Of a stretch of 64,000 bases of DNA, positions 8,658-16,573 are shown one piece after another. The DNA is from Prescottella defluvii (GTDB lineage Bacteria > Actinomycetota > Actinomycetes > Mycobacteriales > Mycobacteriaceae): the NCBI RefSeq assembly GCF_000738775.1, contig NZ_JPOC01000033.1, positions 62,001 to 126,000 of the forward strand, written 5' to 3'. The notes beneath the pieces were generated by a model. That model ran no database searches. It saw only the letters and a list, made by a program, of their open reading frames with translations, and was not told where the DNA came from. How positions within the stretch are numbered: position 1 is the stretch's first letter; the number at the start of each line of letters is the position of its first letter. The position numbers were made by a program, and so were the translations under genes.

Positions 8658-10016
8658 ATGGGACTGCCTACGACCTCCCCCGAACAGGCGTTCGGAACCG
8701 TCGAACCCCGCCCGACGACGCCGGACCCCACGCCGGCGGGCCGGCGATCGCGCATCTATCCGTGGGTCGTCGCCGCCCTGGCCTTCGCGCTGCTGCTGTC
8801 GGACTACATGTCCCGGCAGGTCCTCAGCGCCGTCTTCCCGATGCTGAAGAGCGAATGGCTGCTGTCCGATTCGCAGCTCGCCTCGCTGACCAGCGTCGTC
8901 GCCCTCATGGTCGGCCTGCTGACGTTCCCGCTGTCCCTGCTCGCCGACCGGTGGGGCCGAGTGCGGAGCATCGTCGCGATGGCGGTGATCTGGAGCATCG
9001 CAACCCTGTGCTGTGCGATCGCATCCAACTACGAACAGATGCTGGCCGCCCGGTTCTTCGTGGGCGTCGGCGAGGCCGCCTACGGCAGCGTCGGGATCGC
9101 CCTCGTGCTGAGCGTGTTCTCCTCGCGCCTGCACTCGTCGTTGAGCGGGGCGTTCATGGCCGGCGGATCCTTCGGTTCCGTGGTCGGTGTCTCGCTCGGC
9201 GGCGTGATCGCCGTCAACGTCGGGTGGCGTTGGTCGTTCACCGCGATGGCCGTGCTCGGACTGATCCTCGTCGCCCTGTTCCGGGCCGTGGTCACCGAGT
9301 CCCGCCTCGCGCGGTACGCCGTGCACGACGACCCCGTCGCCCCGTCCGACGGCGTCGCCCGGTCGACCCCGGTGATCCGGGTCCCCGTCTCCACCCTGTT
9401 CACCAACCCGGCCGTGTGGTGCGTCTACCTCGCGGGCGGATTCCAGATGTTCACCGCGGCCGTCCTGCTGTCGTGGACGCCCAGCTTCTTCAACCGCTAC
9501 TACGACATGGCGCTGGACAAGGCAGCCGGGGCCGCCGCGTTGTTCGTCCTGCTGGTCGGCACGGGCATGGTCGTGTGCGGCATCGTCACCGACCGGGTGA
9601 GTCGCACCGATCCGGCCCGCAAGTGGATGACCGGAGTCGTGTTCTGCGTGATCGCCCTGCTGTCGCTCGGCATCGGCTTCCAGTTGGACACCGGCGCACC
9701 CCAGCTGATCCTGCTCGGCATCGGCGCGTTCTTCTCCGCCGGCTGCTCGGGACCGACGGCCGCTATGGTCGCGGGACTCACCCACGAGTCGGTCCGCGCG
9801 TCGGCGCTGGGTACACTCACCATCGCCAACAATATTCTCGGTCTGGCCTTGGGCCCCTTCGTTATCGGCATCCTCGCGGATCGACTGGGACTGATCGAGT
9901 CCCTCCAGCTCGCGCCGCTCTTCTACGTCGCTGCCATCGCCGCGCTACTCGTGGGCCGGCGCGTCTATCCGGCGGGCCTGCGCAAGCTTGCATCACAGAG
10001 CACCGTGCCCGCCTGA
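8658..10016 (+). CDS. MFS transporter (aromatic/organic acid:H+ symporter type)
   Basis: Twelve-helix major facilitator (452 aa) in the inner membrane. The loop 2-3 signature is LADRWGRVRS, and helix 4 has RFFVGVGEAAYGSVGIAL, as in anion and organic-acid carriers. The ATG at 8658 follows CCAGGAG. Located between the CMD-like gene and CoA-transferase genes, it most likely imports the acid consumed by this island. Confidence 0.88.
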   Translation: MGLPTTSPEQAFGTVEPRPTTPDPTPAGRRSRIYPWVVAALAFALLLSDYMSRQVLSAVFPMLKSEWLLSDSQLASLTSVVALMVGLLTFPLSLLADRWGRVRSIVAMAVIWSIATLCCAIASNYEQMLAARFFVGVGEAAYGSVGIALVLSVFSSRLHSSLSGAFMAGGSFGSVVGVSLGGVIAVNVGWRWSFTAMAVLGLILVALFRAVVTESRLARYAVHDDPVAPSDGVARSTPVIRVPVSTLFTNPAVWCVYLAGGFQMFTAAVLLSWTPSFFNRYYDMALDKAAGAAALFVLLVGTGMVVCGIVTDRVSRTDPARKWMTGVVFCVIALLSLGIGFQLDTGAPQLILLGIGAFFSAGCSGPTAAMVAGLTHESVRASALGTLTIANNILGLALGPFVIGILADRLGLIESLQLAPLFYVAAIAALLVGRRVYPAGLRKLASQSTVPA

Positions 10017-10058
10017 GGTCCAGTGGCCGCTGAAATATTCAGCGATGGAAAGGTATTC

Positions 10059-10823
10059 ATGAGCAAGATCTACACATCGGCAGCCGGCGCGGTCGCCGAC
10101 ATCCCATCCGGGGCGTCCCTGGCCGTCGGCGGGTTCGGACTGTGCGGCATCCCGGACGCCCTGATCGAGGCGCTGGGTGCCGGAACCTCGACCGATCTCG
10201 AAGTCTTCTCGAACAACTGCGGCACCGATGGTGCCGGATTGGGGCTTCTACTCGACGACAAGCGCATTCGCCGGGTCACGGCCTCCTACGTCGGGGAGAA
10301 CAAGGAGTTCGCCCGCCAGTACCTGTCGGGCGAACTGGAAGTGGAGTTGACGCCGCAGGGCACGCTGGCCGAGAGGATGCGGGCCGGGGGTGCCGGCATC
10401 CCGGCCTTCTTCACCCCGGCCGGGGTCGGCACCCCGATCTCCGAGGGCGGCCTGCCGTGGCGCTACCACCCCGACGGTTCGGTGGCGCTCGGCTCGCCCG
10501 CCAAGGAGATTCGCGAGTTCGGTGGACGGCAGTACGTGCTCGAGGAGTCCATCACCGCGGACTACGCACTCGTGCACGCCCTCGTCGCGGACACCGAGGG
10601 CAACCTCGTGTTCAACAAGGCCGCGATGAACTTCAATCCGCTCGCCGCGATGGCGGGGCGCGTGTGCATCGCCCAGGCCGAGCGGATCGTCCCGGCCGGT
10701 GAACTGGATCCCGCTCACGTCCACCTGCCCGGCGTCTTCGTCGACCGGGTCGTGCACACCGGACCACAGGACAAGAAGATCGAGAAGCGGACGGTGTCGG
10801 CCGCGAAGGAGGCTACGCGATGA
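10059..10823 (+). CDS. scoA: 3-oxoacid CoA-transferase subunit A
   Basis: Alpha subunit (254 aa) of a family I CoA-transferase moving CoA from succinyl-CoA to a 3-oxoacid, usually acetoacetate. Typical sequences are [25 protein letters not shown]-like [13 protein letters not shown] and [13 protein letters not shown]. The ATG at 10059 has AAAGGT upstream. Its TGA overlaps the ATG of the beta subunit by four bases, which couples translation. The neighbouring BKACE would release acetoacetate, making this pair a fitting salvage step. Confidence 0.92.
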   Translation: MSKIYTSAAGAVADIPSGASLAVGGFGLCGIPDALIEALGAGTSTDLEVFSNNCGTDGAGLGLLLDDKRIRRVTASYVGENKEFARQYLSGELEVELTPQGTLAERMRAGGAGIPAFFTPAGVGTPISEGGLPWRYHPDGSVALGSPAKEIREFGGRQYVLEESITADYALVHALVADTEGNLVFNKAAMNFNPLAAMAGRVCIAQAERIVPAGELDPAHVHLPGVFVDRVVHTGPQDKKIEKRTVSAAKEATR

Positions 10824-11467
10824 CCGCAGTGATCGAGACGACCGGCTGGACGCGCGACCAGATGGCGGCGCGCGCCGCACAGGAACTCGTGTCCGGCGAG
10901 TACGTCAATCTCGGGATCGGCCTGCCCACCCTGATTCCGAACCACCTTCCCGACGACGTCGCGGTCACCCTGCACAGCGAGAACGGCATTCTGGGCACCG
11001 GTCCGTACCCGGTCGAGGACGCCGTGGACCCGGACCTGATCAACGCCGGCAAGGAGACGGTGACCGTGAAGGCGGGCGCGTCGTTCTTCGACTCCGCGAT
11101 CAGTTTCGGGATGATCCGCGGCGGGCACATCGACACCGCGATCCTCGGGGGCATGCAGGTCTCCGCAACCGGCGACCTGGCGAACTGGATGGTGCCGGGC
11201 AAGATGGTCAAGGGCATGGGCGGCGCCATGGATCTCGTGCACGGGGCGCGCCGGGTCATCGTGCTCATGGAGCACACCGACAAGTCCGGCGCCTCCAAGG
11301 TCGTCGAGCGCTGCACGCTCCCCCTCACCGGGCGGGCGGTGGTGCACCGCATCATCACCGACCTCGCGGTGCTCGACGTGACCGGGTCCGGGCTGGTTCT
11401 CGTGGAATGTGCTCCGGGGGTCGACGAGGCGCAGGTTCGCGCCGCGACGGACGCACCGCTGGTGTGA
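10820..11467 (+). CDS. scoB: 3-oxoacid CoA-transferase subunit B
   Basis: Beta subunit (215 aa) carrying the catalytic glutamate, Glu54 in LHSENGILG, which forms the CoA thioester. [15 protein letters not shown] and [14 protein letters not shown] are family signatures. It overlaps subunit A by four bases and is the last gene of the plus-strand arm; a strong hairpin begins two bases after its stop. The acceptor could also be a dicarboxylic 3-oxoacid such as 3-oxoadipate, but the sequence does not discriminate clearly. Confidence 0.92.
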   Translation: MTAVIETTGWTRDQMAARAAQELVSGEYVNLGIGLPTLIPNHLPDDVAVTLHSENGILGTGPYPVEDAVDPDLINAGKETVTVKAGASFFDSAISFGMIRGGHIDTAILGGMQVSATGDLANWMVPGKMVKGMGGAMDLVHGARRVIVLMEHTDKSGASKVVERCTLPLTGRAVVHRIITDLAVLDVTGSGLVLVECAPGVDEAQVRAATDAPLV

Positions 11468-11468
11468 C

Positions 11469-11504
11469 GTCGGGTGGGCGGCGAGGATCTGCCGCCCACC
11501 CGAC
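11469..11504. terminator. Hairpin terminator between convergent genes
   Basis: Perfect 14-bp stem (11469-11482 with 11491-11504) and an eight-base loop, between the stops of the convergent CoA-transferase and VWA genes. It can act on both strands. Confidence 0.85.
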
Positions 11505-11508
11505 GCGT

Positions 11509-13137
11509 TCAGCTCGTGGCGCGACTGCGCATCGCTTCGACGAACACCCCGGGGATCTCTGCCGGAGTACGCGCGATGTGACTGGTTCCGCCGGTCGCCG
11601 TCGAGATCTTCTGCAGGACAGCCGCATCGGCGTCGTCCGTGATTCCGATCGTGACGATGATGACCGGACGCGCCGGATCCTGCTCCCGCTTCAGCGTCGC
11701 CAGCAGTTCGTCGAGCGAGATGCTCGACGGGTCCTCGTTGGCTCCGTCGGTGAGCAGGATGACGCTGTTGATCGCGTTCGGGTCGTACCCCTCCTGGACA
11801 GTGCGGAACGCCGCGAGCGTGGTGTCGTAGAGCCCGGTCCCACCCTTGACGAGTGAGGGCAATGTCCGGACGGCGTCGGTCATCCGCTGTCGATGACTCA
11901 CGCCGTCGACCATCTCGTCCATCCGCCGGATGGGTGCCAGTTCCTTGTAGTCCTTGTCGCGGCCGCCCAGCCCGATCGAGAACGCCCACAGGCCCAGTTG
12001 CGCGTTGTCCGGGAACAGCGTCGCGCCGGTCTCACTGGCCTGCACCGTCAAGGCGATCCGGGTGTCGGAGCCGGCCCTCTCGTCCATCGAGCCCGAGACG
12101 TCCTCGACCACCAGCGCGCGCGATGGCAACGCCAGCACCGCGTAGCGCCGGAGGACCTGGGCCGTGGCCGCCGGGTCGGTCACCGTCAGAGTGTCGACCT
12201 CCCCTACGCCGCGGCCGGCGTCGAGCGGAGCCCGATCTGGTCCACGGAACCCGTTCTGCGACAAGGCCACCTGTCCCGCTTCCGTCGCCATCACCTCGGC
12301 CAGCGCGACGCCGGCCTCCCGAGCGTCGGCGTGCTCGGCGCCGGACGCCGTCGCCACCACGGGGTAGTCGAGGAACACCGCGCCCGAGTTCGGGACCGTC
12401 ACCGCCAACTGCGTCGCCGCGTCGTCCTGGTTGTGCACCGCCACCTGTTGTTCGGTGGCGATCGCAATGCCCCCGTCGGCGGTGACGGCCGCGAGCCGTG
12501 CCGCGGCGTCACTCTGGTGCATGTTGGCGGCCTGCGCCTGGGCGATCGGGACGAGGGCGCCGGGCACGACGTCGGCGGGAACGGCACCGGCGTCCGACTC
12601 GGAGAGCGCCCCGACGATGGGTGCGACCGACACGCTGCTCGTGAGCGGATCACCGATCCGCAGCCCGGGCAGTTGCAGCGCGCTCGTCCAGGTCGCGAAG
12701 AACGGCATCTCCGACTCCCGCGCCACGATCACCACCGGGGTGGCCGCGATGGAGGTGGCCGCGACGTCGAACAGGGTTCCGGTTCCGCTGCCGGCTTTGG
12801 CGACCCACTGCGTCGAGTCGGGAATCCACAAGTCCGGTCCGTCCTGCCGGCCGGGCGCCCCGAGCGGGTCCATGCCGGACGCGGCTTCGATCCGGTAGCT
12901 GCGGCACCCGAGGTCCTCCGCGGACGCCTCGGCCGTGACGGCGGTGAGCACCGGCGCGATCGACGGATCCGCTGCCACCACGTACTCGCTGGTCGAGTCG
13001 CATCCCCCACCGCCGAGACTGTCGAACACGAAGTACCCACCGGCGCCCACCACGACCAGCGCGGCGAGCCCGATCACCCCGTATGTGACGACGGGCGACG
13101 TCGATTGCGTGCGTGGCGCGCTGTGACGACCGGCCAT
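11509..13137 (-). CDS. Membrane-anchored substrate-binding-like plus von Willebrand A domain protein
   Basis: Cell-envelope protein of 542 aa with one N-terminal membrane helix (about residues 16-38). Residues 45-320 resemble an extracellular solute-binding-protein-11 fold, as in actinobacterial VWA proteins. The C-terminal VWA domain has a complete MIDAS: Asp346, Ser348 and Ser350 in EDVSGSM and a later LLTDGANED. The ATG at 13137 has GGAGG ten bases upstream. Metal-dependent ligand binding on the outer face is expected; the partner is unknown. It stands alone between a convergent terminator and the SRPBCC gene. Confidence 0.85.
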   Translation of the reverse strand: MAGRHSAPRTQSTSPVVTYGVIGLAALVVVGAGGYFVFDSLGGGGCDSTSEYVVAADPSIAPVLTAVTAEASAEDLGCRSYRIEAASGMDPLGAPGRQDGPDLWIPDSTQWVAKAGSGTGTLFDVAATSIAATPVVIVARESEMPFFATWTSALQLPGLRIGDPLTSSVSVAPIVGALSESDAGAVPADVVPGALVPIAQAQAANMHQSDAAARLAAVTADGGIAIATEQQVAVHNQDDAATQLAVTVPNSGAVFLDYPVVATASGAEHADAREAGVALAEVMATEAGQVALSQNGFRGPDRAPLDAGRGVGEVDTLTVTDPAATAQVLRRYAVLALPSRALVVEDVSGSMDERAGSDTRIALTVQASETGATLFPDNAQLGLWAFSIGLGGRDKDYKELAPIRRMDEMVDGVSHRQRMTDAVRTLPSLVKGGTGLYDTTLAAFRTVQEGYDPNAINSVILLTDGANEDPSSISLDELLATLKREQDPARPVIIVTIGITDDADAAVLQKISTATGGTSHIARTPAEIPGVFVEAMRSRATS

Positions 13138-13204
13138 GGCTTCGAGACCTCCAGGAAAGGACAGGGAGCACGGGGGGACGGGATGATCGGACGGGCACCG
13201 CCGA

Positions 13205-13636
13205 TCAGGCGTAGAGCGTGACGAACGTCTGCAGGGAGCTTTCGATGTCGCCGCGCAGCGCCTTCGCCACACCCGACCCGATCGGGCCGAACAGCGGCGC
13301 ACCACCGAGTTCGATGTCGAGGGCGACCCTCGCGCCGTCGGCCGCGGGATCGACGCTCAGGACCAGGCCCAGCCTGACGCCGCCCTTGCCCTCACCCTTC
13401 AGGACCAGGCTGCGGGGCGGGTGGTACTGCTTCAACGTCCACCTGACGCGATTGCGCAGACCCTTGACCGTGACGACCGAGCTGATCGTGGTGCCGGCGC
13501 TCAGCTCGGCGGGCAGTTCACTGCGCCACCCCTCGTGGATGCTGAGCCACTGCTCGAATCCGTCGAGATCCGACGCCTTGGTCCACGCGTCCTCCGGACT
13601 CATGGGGACGTCGATCGACACCTTCAGCTTTGCCAT
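13205..13636 (-). CDS. SRPBCC-fold protein, counterpart of M. tuberculosis Rv0910
   Basis: Helix-grip (polyketide cyclase/dehydrase-like) protein of 143 aa. MAKLKVSIDVPMSPEDAW at the N-terminus, LSIHEGWRSELP, VKGLRNRVRWTL and GPIGSGVAKALRGDI match Rv0910 along its length as I recall it. Rv0910 has been described as the toxin of an Rv0909-Rv0910 pair in M. tuberculosis. Here the Rv0909-like partner lies 10 kb away at 23698-23889, so a toxin role without adjacent antitoxin is doubtful; a lipid-binding role is equally possible. The ATG at 13636 is the only start matching the family. Confidence 0.85.
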   Translation of the reverse strand: MAKLKVSIDVPMSPEDAWTKASDLDGFEQWLSIHEGWRSELPAELSAGTTISSVVTVKGLRNRVRWTLKQYHPPRSLVLKGEGKGGVRLGLVLSVDPAADGARVALDIELGGAPLFGPIGSGVAKALRGDIESSLQTFVTLYA

Positions 13637-13736
13637 TGACGGATCGTAACCAAAAGCAATGTGACGTACACGACTCACGCGCCCGATTCGGACATGCACC
13701 CGCGCGATGGATCTGCAATCGCGTCAGCTGCGCGAT

Positions 13737-13777
13737 GCCGGTCCGGTGCGGGTGGACACCACCCGCACCGGACCGGC
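13737..13777 (-). terminator. Hairpin terminator of the acetate-type symporter operon
   Basis: Perfect 18-bp stem, 13737-13754 with 13760-13777, five-base loop, starting 18 bases after the symporter stop on the minus strand. Confidence 0.85.
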
Positions 13778-13794
13778 TCGATCGACCCACGCCG

Positions 13795-15435
13795 CTAGTG
13801 GGAGACGGCCTTCTCGACACCGACACCGGTGAGTGAACGGACCTCCATCTCGGCCTGCTTGAACGGGTCCTCGAGCTTGTTGCGCCCCACCCAGGTTCCG
13901 ACGATGCCGAGGACGAACGCGAGCGGGATCGAGACGATGCCGGGGTTGGCCAGCGGGAACCACGCGAAGTCGGCGTTCGGGAACATCGACGTCTTGGCAC
14001 CGGAGACCGCCGGCGAGAACACGATCAGCAACAGGCAGCTGATGAGACCGCCGTAGATGCTGAACAGCGCACCGGTGGTGTTGAACTTCTTCCAGAACAG
14101 CGAGTACAGCAGGGTCGGCAGGTTCGCCGACGCGGCGACCGCGAACGCGAGCGCGACCAGGAACGCGATGTTCTGCCCCATCGCGAGGATGCCGAGCACG
14201 ATCGCGACGATGCCGATGACGACGACCGTGATCCGCGAGACCCGGACCTGCTCCTCCTCGGATGCCTTGCCGCGCTTGATGACACTGGCGTAGATGTCGT
14301 GTGCGAACGACGCCGACGCGGTGATCGCCAGGCCGGCGACGACGGCGAGGATCGTCGCGAACGCGACCGCGGAGATGATGCCGAGGAAGATCGTGCCGCC
14401 GAGTTCGAACGCGAGCAGCGGCGCCGCCGAGTTCTCCTTGCCGGGGGCGGCGAGGATCTTGTCGGGGCCGACCATCCTGGCGGCGCCGTAGCCGAGGACG
14501 AGGGTGAACAGGTAGAACGCGCCGATCAGGCCGATCGCCCACGTCACCGAGCGGCGGGCCTCCTTCGCGGTGGGCACGGTGTAGAAGCGCATCAGCACGT
14601 GCGGCAGACCCGCGGTGCCGAGGACCAGGGCGATACCGAGCGACAGGAAGTCCAGTCGCGACATGTCACTGACGCCGTACTTGGCACCGGGCGCGAGCAC
14701 GTCCCGGCCGGCGACCGCCTCGTTGGCCGAGTTGTTCACCATGTTCTGCGCGTCGGCGAGCAACTGCGAGAAGTTGCCCTTCACCGCCATCAGCACCAGC
14801 ACGAACATGATTCCGGCACCGGCGATGAGCAGGACGGCCTTGACCATCTGCACGTACGTCGTGCCCTTCATGCCGCCGATCAGCACGTACACGATCATCA
14901 GCACGCCGACGACCGCGACGACGACCGCCTGACCCGCGAAGTCCTTGATGTTCAACAGGAGTGCGACCAGGCCACCCGCGCCGGCCATCTGCGCGAGCAG
15001 GTAGAACAGCGAGACGACCAACGTCGACAGCGCCGCCGCCATGCGGACCGGACGCTGCTTGAGCCGGAAGCTCAGGACGTCGGCCATAGTGAATCGTCCT
15101 GTGTTGCGCAGCAGTTCGGCCACCAGGAGCAGCGCGACGAGCCACGCGACGAGGAATCCGATGGAGTAGAGGAAGCCGTCGTAGCCGTACACGGCGATCG
15201 CACCCGCGATCCCGAGGAACGACGCCGCCGACAGGTAGTCGCCGGCGATCGCGAAACCGTTCTGCGGGCCGGAGAACTGGCCGCCGCCGGTGTAGAAGTC
15301 CGACGCCTTCTTCGTCGACTTGCTCGCCCGGATCACCAGCGTCATGGTGCCGACGACGAACGCGACGAAGATCGCGATGTTGAACAGTGGATTGCCGACG
15401 TCGGTCGCCGACTCCTGCGCAAGAGTGGTGATCAC
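13795..15435 (-). CDS. Sodium:solute symporter, ActP/MctC-like acetate or monocarboxylate permease
   Basis: Inner-membrane SSS-family carrier (546 aa, about 13 helices). The helix-1/2 signature GDYLSAASFLGIAGAIAVYGYDGF and LGTAGLPHVLMRFYTVP are typical of acetate and short monocarboxylate permeases (ActP in Enterobacteria, MctC in Corynebacterium). It begins at a GTG (15435) that shares GTGA with the stop of the DUF485 gene, so translation is coupled. The C-terminal tail is short and charged. Substrates are probably acetate, propionate or pyruvate. Confidence 0.9.
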   Translation of the reverse strand: MITTLAQESATDVGNPLFNIAIFVAFVVGTMTLVIRASKSTKKASDFYTGGGQFSGPQNGFAIAGDYLSAASFLGIAGAIAVYGYDGFLYSIGFLVAWLVALLLVAELLRNTGRFTMADVLSFRLKQRPVRMAAALSTLVVSLFYLLAQMAGAGGLVALLLNIKDFAGQAVVVAVVGVLMIVYVLIGGMKGTTYVQMVKAVLLIAGAGIMFVLVLMAVKGNFSQLLADAQNMVNNSANEAVAGRDVLAPGAKYGVSDMSRLDFLSLGIALVLGTAGLPHVLMRFYTVPTAKEARRSVTWAIGLIGAFYLFTLVLGYGAARMVGPDKILAAPGKENSAAPLLAFELGGTIFLGIISAVAFATILAVVAGLAITASASFAHDIYASVIKRGKASEEEQVRVSRITVVVIGIVAIVLGILAMGQNIAFLVALAFAVAASANLPTLLYSLFWKKFNTTGALFSIYGGLISCLLLIVFSPAVSGAKTSMFPNADFAWFPLANPGIVSIPLAFVLGIVGTWVGRNKLEDPFKQAEMEVRSLTGVGVEKAVSH

Positions 15436-15794
15436 TGTGCCGGTCCTTCCAGTTCGTCGCGGATCGCCGACGAGCGCGGGTCGAGCTCACGGTTGGCGAA
15501 CTTCACGTACAGGGCGGTGATCACGAACGTGGTCACGAACTGACCGAGCCCGAGCACGATGCCGAGGTTGACGTTGCCGAACACCTTGGTGGCCATGAAG
15601 TCCGATGCGTACGTCGCGAGCAGGACGTAGATGCCGTACCACGCGAGGAAGAAGGCGGTCATCGGAAAGACGAAGCGGCGCAGGCGGCGGCGCAACTCCT
15701 GGAACTCCGGGCTCGCCTGCATGTCGACGAAGGATTGCGCGTCGGGAGCGGGCCGCGGCGGCGGTGCACCCGAACCGAGGTCGGTGGTGGTCAT
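15432..15794 (-). CDS. DUF485 membrane protein (YjcH-like partner of acetate permease)
   Basis: Two-helix membrane protein of 120 aa. FQELRRRLRRFVFPMTAFFL and the region ending YVKFANRELDP are the DUF485 pattern, which almost always precedes acetate permeases. The ATG at 15794 follows TAGGAG. It overlaps the symporter by four bases. A subunit or assembly role for the permease is inferred from this constant pairing. Confidence 0.9.
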   Translation of the reverse strand: MTTTDLGSGAPPPRPAPDAQSFVDMQASPEFQELRRRLRRFVFPMTAFFLAWYGIYVLLATYASDFMATKVFGNVNLGIVLGLGQFVTTFVITALYVKFANRELDPRSSAIRDELEGPAQ

Positions 15795-15876
15795 GGGCGG
15801 GCTCCTACGAGGCGGGCGACGGGCGTCGCGGGGTATGCGAAGCGACGCTAGTGAGAGCCAGATCACAGGAGAAGGG

Positions 15877-15892
15877 TGTGGCGGCAGTCACA
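15877..15892. promoter_or_regulatory. Candidate Crp/GlxR-type site upstream of the DUF485-symporter operon
   Basis: The 307-base gap 15795-16101 contains no gene that I can support. In it TGTGGCGGCAGTCACA fits the Crp/GlxR consensus TGTGA-N6-TCACA with one mismatch. It lies 83 bases upstream of the DUF485 start. GlxR is known to bind upstream of monocarboxylate transporter genes in Corynebacterium, so a cAMP-dependent control is plausible. Confidence 0.45.
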
Positions 15893-16101
15893 CGCCGAAC
15901 TGTCGGCGCGTGCGCCGAACGGTCACCCGGGCGCGACGAATGGTCGGAGCGTTCCGCCCTGCGCAGCGGGAGTCAGGTGATCTCCGCGGTCGACTCCGGG
16001 TAACGCTCGGCCACGACCCGAGCCACGGTCGATCAACGTTCGGGTGTCCCCGTTCGGGCGCCGTTTCGGTGGTCGTGCACAAGTGACCGCCGCCGCGGCC
16101 C

Positions 16102-16464
16102 TCACCACCAGGCGTTGGCAGCCCTGACCGGCCGGCCGGTCGGCGGGGCGTCGTTGGCCTGCAGGTACAGCAGGCCTTCCCGTTCCTCTGTCGTCCACGA
16201 GCGGACCGGGAGGAGCTTGGGTGAACCTCCGACGCACTTGCCCTCGCCGTTCCAGCGCCACAGGTGGGCGGGGCAGTCGATGGTGTCGCCCACGACCCTG
16301 CCCTTGCTCAGGTTGGCGCCCATGTGCGGGCAGCGGGAATCGAGGACGTGGATGACGCCCGCCCGGTCCGAGTAGGCCACGAGGTCGGTATCGAATGCCC
16401 GGACGGCGTGCGGCTTTCCGTCACGCAGGTCGTCCGCCGTTCCGAGGCAGTGCCAATCCGACAC
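16102..16464 (-). CDS. Solitary Rieske [2Fe-2S] domain protein, similar to the N-terminal part of KshA
   Basis: A 120-aa protein made of one Rieske domain. Cluster ligands are Cys45 and His47 in RCPHMGAN and Cys64 and His67 in DCPAHLWRW. It aligns with the first 130 residues of the KshA-like oxygenase at 49809-50942 (shared WHCLG, RDGKPH, GDT and WRW blocks), but no catalytic non-haem iron domain follows: the downstream 300 bases encode no remnant in any frame I checked. The GTG at 16464 has AAGGAG five bases upstream, arguing for a live gene. It may act as a ferredoxin-like carrier or be a domain relic. Confidence 0.8.
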   Translation of the reverse strand: MSDWHCLGTADDLRDGKPHAVRAFDTDLVAYSDRAGVIHVLDSRCPHMGANLSKGRVVGDTIDCPAHLWRWNGEGKCVGGSPKLLPVRSWTTEEREGLLYLQANDAPPTGRPVRAANAWW

Positions 16465-16573
16465 GGGGTCTCCTTCTTCGGGGCGTGCACACGGGCCGCG
16501 CACGCAGACCCGTCACGTTCGCCGATACCGAGGAACCGCGTCAATCGTCAGACCCGCCCACCGGAAACTCTCG

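Noticed and set aside
15850-15867. GTGAGAGCCAGATCAC as a second Crp site
   Set aside because: The half-sites are separated by eight bases between GTGA and TCAC; the consensus needs six.
15795-16101. Possible pseudogene remnant of a KshA catalytic domain after the solitary Rieske gene
   Set aside because: No frame in this stretch shows the mononuclear iron motif or other KshA sequence.
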